A DNA stretch of 64,000 bases from Patiria miniata (Eukaryota; Echinodermata; Asteroidea; Valvatida; Asterinidae). The stretch covers positions 14,807,334 through 14,871,333 of the forward strand of contig NW_024037074.1 of assembly GCF_015706575.1 (NCBI RefSeq). Direction: 5' to 3'. The notes beneath the pieces are model-generated. The model did not search any database. It had not been told where the DNA came from and saw only the letters and a program-made list of their open reading frames with translations. Both the position numbers and the translations under genes were made by a program. This document shows positions 35,492 through 48,996 of this stretch, piece by piece (within the stretch, counting starts at the first letter, position 1; every line of letters begins with the position of its first letter).

Positions 35492-37648
35492 GTCATCCTA
35501 TTTTTTCCCCAGCGCGCTGTCCTTTTTTATGACACCTTGAAATTAGTAACAGCTCCCTATACGCTTGATTTGCCGTGACTGGCTGAGAATATACCATGCC
35601 GTGGTTGCTCCATCTAACACGATCGATGGGTCCCACTTTGGCTCAATGTTGGAACCCGTCCAAGAAAGCCCACGAGGAACATACAATGCCCCTTACCAAG
35701 GCGGGAAATAGTTTTCACACAAAATAATATCCGTTCGTCTAAACTAAGAACGGTGCATGGTTAAAACTCTCCTTCAATTCACTGCTCTTTCTTATTCACT
35801 GCGTTGAATTTCCTCAGAGGAGAAGTAACCACTAGCCTCGGGCAAACATCAAACCGCGACAAAAGCGTACAAACGTGGACGTATTTTGTTCATGTTCCGA
35901 CATTCCGGCCGAGCTTTTGCCGATCACATGTAGTATTGTTTGCTACACGTTTGAATTATGCCCTGAATAACACCGACCCGTTTGAAGTGGACACAGAAAT
36001 GTAGCGGTCGGCGAAAGACGATATGTTGTTTTTGAATAAAAGCTTCAAGGAATGATACAAAACATTACCACAATAGCTTCATCTTGATCTCAACAAATCC
36101 ATAAATGTTGAAACTGAATAAGCACGTCTCTCAAATGTTCACACGGCTGAAAATATCTTAACAAGAAAAAAACATTGTCCATGATATTGTAACTACCAAT
36201 ATCAAATAACTTGTCGAGTAGTTGTACTATTTTATCTTCCTTTTCCATTACAAATATTCCCCAAAATATTTTGTCTGAAAGATTTTAAATATTTTCGTTA
36301 GGGGAAGGGTATTACATCGAAGTCTTTCAAAAATCAAACTAGAATCAATGAGCGAAGTTTATAAATAAATCGTGCGCTTCAACTTGTGATTCCTAGGTTT
36401 GATTATGAGTAGATCGTAATCGCCGAATGAACCCACTAATGGTAAACCATGCGCTTGGATCGTCTTGGGAATGCTGAATTGGTAAGCGGAGACGCTCATC
36501 CATAAATGCATCCGTGCTTGGGGATGCTTCATGGGGCATGGACTTCTCACTATTTTCCTTTAGATCTTTACATAGCTTTTATTAACAGAGGTAAAAGAGA
36601 TAGGGACGTCATGTGGCTTTATTATATATATATATATTTTGTACGTATTTTTCATCAATATTGGAATTTATTTGGAAGACAGCCGATAAAAATGCCACCG
36701 ACACCTCTTTCTTTGTAAATCGCACCCAAGGGGCGACTTTACACTTAAAGACATTAAAATATGTACAACCAGTTCTGAAGATTATTTTGCAATTGTGTAA
36801 ACTCGAAAGCATCTTGCCCCTTGACAATATTTATATGGGTGGAAAATGAAAACAGAAATAAATCTAATCTAGTTTTGAGGTTAAACATTAACACAGGAGT
36901 TAATAAATCGTCGAAACTCCGAAGGCGAGAAGTCCATATATTACGTGTGCGCCAACGCCATAGACGTGTTTATAATGAAAGTAAAATGGTGTGGGCAGTC
37001 TAGCGTCACATCCCACACTGTGTTAGCTTATTACGATGGCACCGTGCCGCGCAGCGATGCGCATCAGGGGTTGTTCACTAATTAACTTCAGATCTATTAC
37101 CGTTCACGCCTCGGTGATTTTCCCATTATCTTGAGTGAAGACCGGTTTTGTACTTAAAATATAAACTATTAAATATAATACTTATATAGCAATGGTGATA
37201 CTTCCGTATTCCTTACCTTTCCAACATGTTTGGCAATACATTGATGATTTTACTTGTTATTTCAAGCAGGTTATATAATTGTTAAAAATCGGAAGACGCG
37301 CGAGATGTAGACGCATGCTACTTTATGATTTTGTTGGTATTACTATATCGAAGAAATGTATTACCGCTTTTCCTTGTTTTATCCTATGAATTTGTCGTTG
37401 ACAGTTTTGCCATAACCTTCAATTACTTTTATTGTTCTATATTCCCCCATTGTCTGCATGCTTTGCAATACACATTTATTAAAATAAATATTTGGAATAA
37501 AAGACATGTGCAGTAAGTGAATGTGAGTGTAGAACGATACAAACTTATTGAGTTTTTAAACTTAAAGCCACAATATTAACGTAACATACCAGAATACAGG
37601 ACGCCCCTTAAACCACGAATCCCCGCCCCTTTTCTTTTCTTCCGATTT

Positions 37649-37713
37649 GGCCGTATGCACAATACCATCATTGTGTATAGCCGGCCGTATACACAGTACC
37701 ATCATTGTGTATA
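37649..37713. repeat. 34-bp block in tandem duplicate
   Basis: GGCCGTATNCACANTACCAT and the following CATTGTGTATA occur twice, 34 bases apart. Each copy can pair ACACAAT/ATTGTGT internally, with a T to C or A to G difference in places. Confidence 0.7.
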
Positions 37714-39225
37714 TTAGTATTCGGTAGCCTAACAGCCTTCAAACGGTTTGCTTACTTGTTCGACAGACACAAAGTAGTTATTTGTGCTCTGAATAAAATT
37801 TCTTTGTCGATATTGTGATAGGTCACGGAGAATTGAACAGACATGTAAATATGCGCATCGTTGCGTATCGGACTCTGCATTGATGGAACGGGCTGTATTG
37901 ACGTGCAGTGCATGTACATGTACATGTAGGCTGCACAACTAAATGGGCTATGGAAAATTGTATGCAACTTATAAAGCCCAACCATTATTGTTTGCCGTAC
38001 GATTAATGGTACTGTCTGATAGGCTCTGCCAAACAAACGTTTTGGCATCGGATTTTACTGCTTCGAACTGGAACATACGGGACTAAACATACGATGGATA
38101 TATAATTTGTTGGATACTGTCTTTGTTGCCGTCTACAGCTTGTGTAGCAATCCTGTGGCTGAAGCCTACGCCCTACTGTCCAAGTCACTACAAGGGTGGA
38201 CTGTGGAGCAGGCTCGGTCGGTCTCTTACCCGTGTCGCGGCGCAGCCGGTGACTGGACGTGAATTATAAGCCCTTGTAAGTATTCACCTCTATCACTCGG
38301 CCCGAGCAAAGAAGGGGAAATGCGCCACTTTAATTGGTGGTTATAATGTATGGGAGTCATGACAATTTTCCTTTTTTTCTAACAACAACGAAATGTTTCT
38401 TAATCTGTAGTCCGGCCTTCATTCCATGTTCGACGGATTTGCAGTATGACTGACCATTTTCGAAGTCGAACATTGGAAAGAATGTTGAAAGACATGAATC
38501 TGGGACTGAGAAACATTTCTAAATTTGTTAGGAAATACTTTCTTGACTCTCCATAGACTTTGTACACAACTGCTGAAGTGGCGTCTGGATACTATACATT
38601 ATTTCCCAGAAATTTCCTGACAACATTGTTTAGACTGTTTCTTAGTTCAAAATTTACGTTGTTTCCAACATATTTTGCAATGACTAGCAATGTTGAAGTT
38701 AAATGTGCAAATCAGTGATGTCAGGCATGATACAATGCACATGTATTTTAAGATATGATAAAGGGTAATTAAGGATAGTCCAGGGTGCATTGCGCATTAT
38801 GAATTGTGTATCAACGTAAATGATCTAGCATCAGCAATGGTATCATGTTTTTGATTGGTTCTTAATGTGTTTTTAACTTATCTTTCATCAGTCTCTATAC
38901 AGTTTAAAATGTTGTAAGATAATTTTGTGTTCTAATCAATGGAAAGGGGGTCAATGCAGCGATAGGGGCGGGGGTGATCTGTTGGTTACTCGGTTATAAT
39001 TTCTTTGTTGGTTTGGTTACACTTGAATGGTTTTAAGGTTTTAAGGCCTTTTATTTATTTTTGACGGTTTATCTTAAAATATTTAATACATTTTTTTCGC
39101 TGTAAAATTGTATGTGTAAATATAGTTTAATCATTACAACTGTAGTTTTTGGTGTTCTGTTTTGGAGCTTTCATCAATGTTTAGACATGTAAATTTTCCA
39201 TTTTTATCTTTTTAAATGGACAATA

Positions 39226-39252
39226 AATGAATTGAATTGAATTGAATTGAAT
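39226..39252. repeat. GAATT pentanucleotide microsatellite
   Basis: About five consecutive GAATT units. Confidence 0.8.
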
Positions 39253-40682
39253 GAGAACCAGATAAAAGACACGGCACATCTGAATAGACACATTTGGTTC
39301 TAAAACTTATCATAGGATAACTGGTTATAAATATAATCCTCTTCAATTGTGGCCTCGTCCGTTTGTGACATTATTTGTCATTTAAATTCGGTCGCCATGA
39401 AAGTAAAAAAAAAGCGTAGTTACTTTACCTTCACAAATGACCAATGATATAATCTCCGAACTGAGACCGATCTAAATTAACCATCTTCATGCTTCTTGAT
39501 GCAGTAACCTTTAGAAGTTAATACATTCCTCGAGATGTATTTTAAAGTGCAAATAATAATGACATCAGTGAAGAATTTGATATTAATAAATGTTGCTACA
39601 AAATCATATCACATCCCTTGTTACACCTCAACAAATATGTGTGAATTTAGTAGAGCCTACAGTAACAATGAATAACCCCTTTAATCTATTGCTGTGTAAT
39701 ACAATCTTATAGGGAAGGCGGGGCTATATTTATTTACTACCCATATGTTAAAGTTGAGGGTACTTCGAGTCCCGGGAACCAGTCTAAATACCCACAAATT
39801 CACATATCATTTTTGTCATTTCCCTTAAGAGAAACGAGTCTGATGACAAACCATTTTTATTTGCCTGTAGACCATACCGGCGTTTCTCAATTTATTTTCG
39901 ACAGCGTGATAATTGGAAACCTCTTCAGATAAATCGATGTGCCAGAATTGTGAATGGCTGATTGTTTAGTACACCCTGTGTCTCATTAAAAAACAAAATC
40001 ATTCATTTTGTTATGGGGGGGGGGGGGCTGATGAGACAATGATCATATAAATGTATGCGTCATATTTTTTAATGAAAACACGATGCTATGGAAACTAAAG
40101 TGATGTTACCCTTCAGTTTGTTCTTATACATTGAAAAAAGAGCTGGACTTAAGCAACGTTTTGAGACGTAATACGATAAATGAAAAAAAAGTTTTAATTT
40201 AAACAAGTTGTATTTCATTAATTATAGCACGTTCGAATATCTTTAATTAAAATTGCCAATAACGCTCACACACACCAGCACGTTTACAAGCAAACCAAAT
40301 TACAAACAAAATACACCCCACAAAAAGCAAAGGACCAAAACACATAAACAAAATTAAAAACAACAGACGTAATAAAAAAGGGACTCGGACGTGAATCCGG
40401 CATTACCAAATCTGCTAGAATAGGAATGAGAAAATCCTTTAAATGAATGAATAATTAACAGAGGACAAACAATGCACAAAGCCTTTCCATAGCCTCTTTA
40501 ATCTTAGATTTTTGAAAAAAAATCTTTAGCACAACTTTCTAATTGAAAAGGAGTACATAACATGTCACGCTAATGAATGTAGTTATCTACATAATGCACT
40601 CAGTTTTCAAGAACGAAATTGTGTTTTAAACCTTGGCATGTTGTTTGTTCCTCTGCAGCTGATTGCATCTCCGATCTAAGCA

Positions 40683-43600
40683 ATGATGGGCTTTCACGGA
40701 CCAAGTCTACTCTTCACCATCTTGGTACTGGTATCCGTTGCCTTGCCTCATGCCGCTGCAAAGTTCCCTCAAAAAGCAACGATTTTTGAACTGGAGATTA
40801 TCAAGGAGAAAGCACCACATATTCTACATGACCTGTGCTGCCCAGATCGGGAAGACGTTTACGAATGCATCGAGAGAGGTTTTGATGATTGCTGTAGCTA
40901 CTTACTGGGTAAGTTGCATGGAGTGCGCCATGTGGTTTCACAAGTATTTCCATTCAGGTGGGGATATTTAGAATGGTGGCTGTGTCTAGGTTGGGGAATT
41001 GTTTCTTCCATATGGGGGAGCTACAGTTTGATATACACCATCCTTATAGGCCATCAGGCTCGGTCAAAAAGTTTGGCCACCGGTATCAAATGAGGGGAAT
41101 AATCGTCATAGCGATTTTTGGCAAGGTATACACCTCCAGAGTTGGAAAATATGTGATAGCATTGCAGCAGTGACAGCTTTTTGGGTGTTATCACCCTTTT
41201 TTTTTCAAATTGTCCATCAAAATGCTTGTTACCACTCTAGGGGCGGTATACCTTGCGCATGTGCACTATAATCGTTCATGCCCTGACTTAATACTGGCCA
41301 AACCCCCAGGCTGAGAATTAGATGTGAGTTAGACCGTTGCGGGCGTCGCAAAATAGTTGTGTTAACCGCTTTCGAGAAAATAAAAAGGGCAGAGCGTGAA
41401 GCAACTTTTGGAGTTTGTCAATGGTAGGGCTGATTTGACCATTTTTAGACCAGGGCCCAATATTACGGAACACCATTCTGCCTTTACAGCGCAGTTGGAG
41501 CGCAATTCGTAATTCAGGTATATTCAATTATGTACGCCTGCAAAACGAGCTGATATAACACCTTGCTCACTAATGCACTTTAACCATCAACATGAACTTT
41601 TCTGTTGTTGTAAGCAAAATTTCTTCGCTTGCGCTTAGCAGCGCAACGAAATTAGGCCTAAAAGTCAATATTTTGCGCTTACCATAACTGGTATTATTCT
41701 TTGAACGAACGCTTCATGATTATGAATAAGTTATAGAATGCGTAACTGCGGGACGTTTACATAGGCTATACATAAAAAGAACACATCAAAATCTAAGGTA
41801 TTTTGTTCAGCAAGGAATTTGGCAAGACGTTTGTCTGGTTGCGATCGTTGCTGGTAACATTTCATTTTACTCCACGTGTCGTCTCATGCTTTGTCGTGCT
41901 TTGTTTATTCCCCAAGGCGAGAAGATTACCAACGAGGGCATCGCCACCGCTTGGTTAAAGAAACTCAACTTTCTGTCGATAGAGACGGCATGGGCTGGAT
42001 CCAATTTCAACTGGAACTTCCAAACCAACATGACAGCTTATAACTCTTGGGTAAATATTCAAACACCAACGATTAGATTCCTGAAGTCTTCTCAAGTCAT
42101 TATTACCCTGTGCCCACCCTGTGCCCACCCTGTGCCCACCCTGTGCCCACCCTGTGCCCACCCTGTGCCCACCCTGTGCCCACCCTGTGCCCACCCTGTG
42201 CCCACCCTGTGCCCACCCTGTGCCCACCCTGTGCCCACCCTGTGCCCACCTAACCCCCTCGGTCCGCCTTTACTACGGGTGTCATGGCTCACATCGTATT
42301 TGAACTCTGAATTAACTAATTGCTTTTATCGAACTTCTGTTCCTACCATCCAATTTGTGTTTGTTCCCTGCCGCAGTTTGCCAAGAACGCCTCGATGCTT
42401 ATCGGTGATTTCTCCCTAGAGATGAAGAATCAAGCTCGTCGGTTCGATACCTCCAGATTTCAAAGTTCTTCCATTAAGCGCATGTTTATGCTGCTATTAA
42501 GAGGTGGCTACTTAAACGACAGAGAAAAACGCGAGTAAGTATAGGTGCTAGTCTAGAAACACTAAGTAAATGTCACTGCCAAGTCAATTCGTTGTAAACT
42601 GAATTGAATTAAATTTATTAAAATGTAAATGAAGTCACCACAATTGTCAATTCATCTTTTGATTTAATAGAAGTTTGATTCACATTCTTCAATGAAAATG
42701 TCATGAGTCCAGGCAACAGGTGCGGAAATAGTACTCCAACGTACTTGGAAAAATAATATAAATATTGAAATTAAAAAAATATATATTTATTAGGCCTATA
42801 AATAGTCTCATACAAAGAAGGGAAAAGATACCATTCACTCAAAGAAGTTCTTGAAAAATATTGCAATAGTAATCCCCCGAAAACAGTACCCTTGCTACGT
42901 CATGATGCACCCATCAAATCAATCAATTTGGAGAGTTTGTTGATCAGGTGTGCCATCAATTAGTGTACTTCATGTAATGGATGGCTTGCCTGGTCGACAA
43001 ACAGAAAAGACTCAAATGAAAGGTTGGAAATGAACTATTAATGTTCTCTCTGGAAATAAATACAGAAAATTAACCAAGGTTTCCAACGAGATGGAGAACA
43101 TTTACGGCAAAGGCACGGTGTGTCGGGAGAGCGGCGAATGCTTGGCTTTGGAGCCTGATTTGGAGGATCTGATAGCGACTAAACGAGACTACGATGAGCT
43201 ACTCTGGGCTTGGAAGGGATGGAGGGATGAGGTGGGCCGAAAGGTCCGTCCATTATACCCGCAATGGGTGGAGTTGAAGAATGAGGGAGCCAGAACCAAC
43301 TGTGAGTATAAACAGTAATAAACCTTTGATTACAAAACAAAATATTTTCTAGTCGAAGTGGAAAAAGATAATTGTTAAATTAATGCACTGCATATAACTT
43401 TCCAATTTATGGGCTTAGAGGGTTTTGTGATGCAGGCAAGCGGCTATTTTTTAAACTCGCGTCCATATACGTTGCACAGTACTTCGTGCAGTGTTCGCCG
43501 TTTTTCTTGATTTCAGTTATCCCAGACAAACATTCAATATGCGGTTAGCTAAAACGATTGGTGTTCAGGCTTTACGTGTTTATATTTCAGTTGTCATTTC

Positions 43601-46600
43601 AGGAAAGGAAAATATCGACCGAATTTGTTTCCATGTGTTTAGTTATACTGATCGGGTAGCGACAACGTATTTAGTAATGCTTTATAAGATTAATATGATC
43701 GAACTCAAAGATCAGGTAAGAAACCGATGCGACTTATTTTCACATGATTCAAGCTAGTAAACACACGCCACCGAATAATTGTTTTCTCGCAGCCTATGCC
43801 GACGAAAGCGAAGTATGGCAGGAGAGGTACGAGATGAGAGACGGGAAATTTGAAGCGATGCTCAGCCGAATCTACACGGCCGTCAAACCCATGTACGAGC
43901 AGCTTCACGCCTACGTCCGCCGTAAACTAGCCGAACATTACGGCCAGGATAAAGTGGATACTGACAACGGCATGATACCGGCTCATCTACTCGGTGAGTT
44001 ATGCGTATTACACGGGGATTAATGTGCTAACATTAGCCTTCAACAATTCATTATCTGCGCGCGGTAAATGTCACTTTACGACGTGATATATACAGGACGA
44101 TCGGTCAAATGACGACCACGATGATCTTTTCAGCAGACTGATTATGCGTGCGTGCTCCAAGCAGTGTATCTTAATGATGTTGATGAGTTGCTATGGGTTT
44201 CGTCCCTTGAGTAATACAATAATGGTCTGGCATGTTCTTAGCATTTTTGGGTTGAATACAGGAAGTGAAAGACGAAAATCCACACTTGTATCATATCAAA
44301 ACTTCCAGAACACAACATTTTTTTTGGGGGGGGGAGCCCTGAAAAAGTTGTGGTCCCCTAAAAAGTGGGTCCAAAAAATTACGGCGTGGGGTTCGGGGCC
44401 CGCTTAAGGGCCCCCAAAAAAATTGGATTGTAGATGCTCTGTGGTGCGATCTGAGGCAATTTCTGACCACTTTGACCAATTTTTTTTGAGGAAAAAATGG
44501 TGGTGTACGCAGTGCCTGCCTTTAGTGCGACGTCACTTAAAAAAAAAAAATGGGTTCGTTGTGGGGGGCCCGTTGCCCCCCCCCCCTTGGATCCGCCCTT
44601 GGATCATTTTCATGATCTCGTTTTTTGCGAAATCAATCGATGCCTTCAAATGGTCTTTTGCATGTGCTTTTTCATCAACCTATAGTGGTACTCTGGCCTA
44701 GTGTCAGGGTTTATGAAGATAAGGGGGATATGTTGTGTCCTTGGGCAAGACACTTAACCCTCACTTACCTGTCTCCATAACCGGGGATTAGCATGCAATG
44801 CACCTCCCATCATAAGCAGACGTGTGTTTGATTTGATTACTAATATAGTCCTGTCGTTCCCAAGGTAACATGTGGGGCCAGCAGTGGAACAACATTTACG
44901 ACCTGGTCACCCCTTACCCCGACGTGCCGGACTTGGATGTGACCCAGGAGATGCGTCGTCAAGGCTACACGGTTCATAAGATGTTTAAGACGGCCGAGCG
45001 GTTCTTCACATCCCTGGGCATGGATCCCATGCCCGAGTCCTTCTGGGAGGAGTCCATGATGGAGCGACCTAAGGACAGGGAAGTGGTCTGCCACGGATCG
45101 GCACACAATTTCTTCAAGAATAGAGATGTCAGGTGAGAATGATGGAATCTGTGCGTAAGAAGGATTGCGACCTCGTGTACTTGCCCAATGTTGAGGGAAG
45201 TCGTCTTCATTGTTGCATTCGGTCTTGCCATAAAGTAAATACAATGGACCATTATCATGTTGCGGCCATTGTGCTTTTTCCCATTCAAATCAACATAACC
45301 AAAGCGAGGCTGAAAGGAAAAATAATATGCTTCCTTTAACAAAAACATTATCATTCAGTTCTGTTATTGGATAGAGGGAACATGACTGAAATGGTTGAAG
45401 CATGATAAAGATCTATAAGTGATCCACTTTCCTTATTTGATGTAAAAGAGGCTAAGCTCTATACCTCCTTCAATCCTACCAAATCCTAACGTTGGATCCT
45501 GACGGATTTGGAAGGGTTAGTGTTGGTCGCATACTTTGCTAATGAACACGCTGATTCTTATTTTAGAATCAAGATGTGCACTGAAATCACGATGGAGGAT
45601 CTGTACACGGTTCATCATGAGATGGGTCATTGTGAGTACTACCTGCAGTATCACGATCAACCTGTCGTCTTCAGCTCTGGTGCCAATCCGGGCTTCCATG
45701 AGGCAGTTGGTGACACCATCGCTCTGTCGGTAGTCACCCAGGACTATCTCCACGAAATCGGTCTGCTTGATGAAGTGTCGAATAATGAAGGTGGGGTTGG
45801 AATTTGCAAGTTTTACTTTCAAGACTCATAGATACCATTTAACCAGTCTCAGAGTGATTTTCAAACGATAGTTAAGTTGTTAGTTAGATTTTTTGATCGC
45901 AAAGGTTAACCTAACATAAACAAGAAAATCACTCCCTTTCCCGTACCAAACTTCTCCGTTCTATAATCACACGTTTCATGTTAAACTACATGTATCAGAG
46001 TTCAAGTTAAGCCCTTTAACGATGCAATATGTCTGCTCGTCGCAGAGGACCATTCTGCAATCTTCCTTATACCTATTTTTCTTATTAATTGCGCACCTTT
46101 ACACGTGCGTGGAAAGATGTCCAGTCAATAGACTTCAATTTTGAAGCGATAAGATATAATTTGTGCGCGTTGGAAACAGCTTTGCGTTGTCTTGTTCCGA
46201 GCGAAAACTCAGATTATTTCTAAAAAATGATGATTAAGAGCATCAGCGAAACTGTGTGGTATATCCAGGAATGGGTGTATTGTTGACATAAGTTAAGTTC
46301 CTGTATCTATAAGGGCTTTCTTGAGACCATGACTCAGGGAAATTCACACTCAAAGGGTTTTGCCCGCCAAAAAAATGTAAAATGGCAGACACATTTGGTC
46401 CGTATTCCTGTGCCTGCTTTCATCATGGTAATAATGAAGACTTATATTTCACACCAATGAATCTAATTTATTTTATGTTCAGCGGCTGATATTAACTACC
46501 TCATGAAAGTCGCCCTGAGTAAGATAGCTTTCTTGCCGTTCGGACTGATGATCGACAAGTGGCGATGGGGCGTCTTCCGAGGAGACATCAAACCTGAAGA

Positions 46601-48117
46601 CTACAATAAAGAATGGTGGAGACTGAGGTATGCTGGTTTCCTGAGTCGTGGTAATCAATCAAGTTGTTCGTTACTTCGTTTGTACCTCACGAATTCTTTG
46701 AAACCTTCTTTCCGGGACTGATATTGACGTTTCTGTGAAAAGGGTAATCTTAGATAGTTTCTCTAGGATGACTTTTTTTTTCTTTGGGAAAAAATACTTG
46801 TTTCTGATATCAGTTTTCACGTGGAAATGAAAAAGACGTGGTCACTCAAAGTCTATCAATTGCTGATCGTCGAATCAATGATAAAAATAAAAGTGATTAT
46901 TTTTTTCGTTAAATAGTTATGACAAATCGATAAAGCAATACAATGTACATCACTTAAGGAACCATACTATCTTAATGAAGAGTCAAAGGTCGTCGGTCTG
47001 ATTTAATGAAATGAACCGGTGATGATAAAGGAGAGCTTTCTGTATTTTACTTTGTCAGAGCGGGGTACCAAGGCCTGAAGCCACCTATCGAACGGACCGA
47101 AGAAGACTTTGATCCCGGTGCAAAATATCATATACCCTCAGGAACTCCCTATATACGGTAAGTTACAGGACAAATCCTAGCTGGAAGATTGTAGTATTAC
47201 TTTTACTTTGACGTTATAAGAAGTCTCTCTTTCAAGTAAATGCGTTTTATATCTGAAGTCATTCGTGTGGGTCAAATTTATATCTATGTGTGACCAATAT
47301 TACGCTATATCTGCAGCAAGCACTGTTCAGAGAGTTTTCATGTAAAGCATTCATCGTCAAAGAAACCCTGAAATGGAGCCCGCTCACTGAATAAAAAAGG
47401 GGATTTCCTTTCAACTCGTGTACCCTGCCGGTACCATTTGAATATCAGTAATATGTTTTGATCACTGAAAACAAATACACCTCAAATTGTAAAACTTACT
47501 GGCACGGGTATTATGCCTCTTCACTTTAACTTGGAAGTTAAGTATGGTAATAAAGCATTTAATAAATTTCCTCAACAGGTACTTCGTTAGTTTCGTGATT
47601 CAGTTCCAATTTCACCGTGCGATGTGTAAAGAGGCCGGTTTTGAGGGACCGTTGCACTTATGCAATACTTACAACTCTGCGGAGGCAGGCCAGAAGCTGC
47701 GGTAAGCACATACATGAAACACTAACGTTTATTTCTTTGTTTAATTCTTATATTAACTAGATAGCCCATTCAGTGGAATCCATCGGTGTCATATCAGGCC
47801 CAGTATATAAGAAATCAAAAGAAACACCTGTCGAATACACTTATCTTTTCTTGGAATTCAGGTGTTAATGTAATTCATTATTATTGATATAATATTTTCT
47901 ATTGTGTAGGGTTTTGCAAAAATTAAATGAGTGATATTATTGTTTGTGTAGTGACATGCTGTCGTTGGGAATCAGCGTTCCGTGGTGGGAGGCCCTAGAG
48001 GTATTGACGGGCTCTCAAACCATCGATCCGTCCGCTATCGAAGAATACTTCGCACCTCTCGTCAAATGGCTGGAAAAACAAAATGGCGGCAACGTGGGCT
48101 GGAACCCCAACCCTTGA
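40683..48117 (+). CDS. ACE: Angiotensin-converting-enzyme-like zinc dipeptidyl carboxypeptidase, single domain, secreted; 11 exons
   Basis: M2-family peptidase that removes C-terminal dipeptides, predicted extracellular. Exons 40683-40908, 41917-42050, 42377-42534, 43066-43301, 43793-43993, 44865-45132, 45567-45790, 46483-46627, 47059-47157, 47579-47701 and 47952-48117 join in frame to 659 residues. An N-terminal signal peptide (about 1-26) precedes the mature chain. The zinc site HEMGH (425-429) and third ligand Glu453 in EAVGD keep the ACE spacing. Residues equivalent to testis-ACE K511, H513, Y520, R522 and Y523 are present (K553, H555, Y562, R564, Y565), as are the chloride-site W485/R489 equivalents (W527, R531). 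No second catalytic domain or C-terminal membrane anchor follows; it ends GWNPNP. Oddity: the H353 motif reads CHGSAH instead of CHASAW. An acceptor at 40658 implies an upstream 5' UTR exon. Confidence 0.95.
42106..42250. repeat. 12-bp minisatellite in ACE intron 2
   Basis: About twelve near-perfect copies of CCCTGTGCCCAC in tandem, a multiple of three, so the intron sequence stays open in several frames and gives spurious Cys/Pro-rich translations. Low divergence between copies points to recent expansion. It lies between ACE exons 2 and 3, with intact splice sites on both sides. Confidence 0.95.
44310..44610. repeat. G/C-run-rich repetitive insert in ACE intron 5
   Basis: G9, GGGGCCC, A12 and C12 runs alternate, ending in a CCTTGGATCCGCCCTTGG motif. 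The texture resembles the small element at 17253-17467, but I found no paired ends or target duplication. Confidence 0.4.
44728..44800 (+). mobile_element. SINE fragment in ACE intron 5
   Basis: GTGTCCTTGGGCAAGACACT followed by TAACCCTCACTTACCTGTCTCC matches the body of the SINE copies at 5104-5345 and 7033-7262. The tRNA-like head is missing or unrecognisable. Confidence 0.55.
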
Positions 48118-48235
48118 AAACACATCAACAGCCCTGTGCCTGGAGTAAACAAAATGCCTGCAACAAACACACATCCTGCAGCAACTTCCGCACAGTATAG
48201 TTGCGTCTGAATGTCGTGGCTTCGGCCGGGTGTCA

Positions 48236-48305
48236 TGTGAAATTTGGACTCCTATAAAATCTGGTCTCTTACGAAATCTGGTCTCTTATGAAATCTGGTC
48301 TCTTT
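48236..48305. repeat. 17-bp tandem repeat in the ACE 3' UTR
   Basis: Three to four copies of GAAATCTGGTCTCTTAT with small changes. A related GAAATTTGGACTCTTTAT stands near 48437. They begin about 120 bases after the ACE stop. Confidence 0.65.
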
Positions 48306-48974
48306 TACCTCATACAGACTGTTCTTATTCCGTCTTATTGAGGCATGCACAATACAACCACGTTCAATTTGGTTGTATCGCATATTTTGTGGAGTCCACA
48401 TTTCACACTACATCCGGCAGTACTACATGCATCTATGAAATTTGGACTCTTTATGAAATCTGCAGATCCCTTATATCTTATAATGGACTCTCAACCTCCG
48501 ATCAGTATTCTCATTGTTCTGGTGGCTCAGCCGCCATGCAGAACACAACCACTGAGTCTGTATTTCATACACAAATGCAAATCAAGATTTGACGATGTTA
48601 GAGGGGTAACAACGAAATGGCAATTTTTTTTTTAACAAGTTTGGACATGATCATGTTTTACAGGATTATTTATTTTTTACTTTTTATTTATATCAGAATT
48701 TCATTCCCATCTTTTATTTTGATTGCATAAAAACTGCAGATACCATTTCTCCAATATACCTGTGGAATTTATTTGTCCTGTTTTTTCCCCACAGAATAGA
48801 AAATCGTCAAACCTTGATTTTCATTTGATCATTTTTCAAAATTGCACTGTTTCGTAGTTGTACGTGTAGACTGAATTGGTGCAGGGAGTCCTATCTTTAT
48901 CGGTAAAAATGACTTGGGATTTTTGGGATATAGAAGTTTTGTTTAAGATTTAAAAAATAATGTAGGCCTACCCC

Positions 48975-48996
48975 CGAAGTGTTTCGTAACACTTCG
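48975..48996. repeat. Perfect 9-bp stem hairpin
   Basis: CGAAGTGTT, loop TCGT, AACACTTCG. No U-run or other feature suggests a function. Confidence 0.6.

Larger units (their letters stand above)
25727..40682. other. About 15 kb without a confident gene
   Basis: Short reading frames only. Recognised contents are a tRNA-like SINE head (28945-29000), an unassigned 106-codon frame (29122-29442), a nested inverted repeat (33057-33113), a CTT microsatellite (35471-35491), a duplicated 34-bp block (37649-37713), a CpG-rich patch with a possible donor near 38275, and G homopolymers near 28075 and 40014. Much of it is AT-rich with no visible structure. Confidence 0.45.

Noticed and set aside
37649-42250. 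CRISPR-like spacing of short repeats
   Set aside because: The repeats are direct tandems without unique spacers, inside an animal genome with spliced genes.
41886-42419. 177-codon frame across ACE exon 2 and intron 2
   Set aside because: Only 41917-42050 is ACE coding sequence. The rest reads through the 12-bp minisatellite, which stays open because its unit is a multiple of three.
44310-44610. Possible TIR element like the one at 17253-17467
   Set aside because: The texture is similar, but I could not find paired ends or a target duplication, so it is listed only as repetitive sequence.
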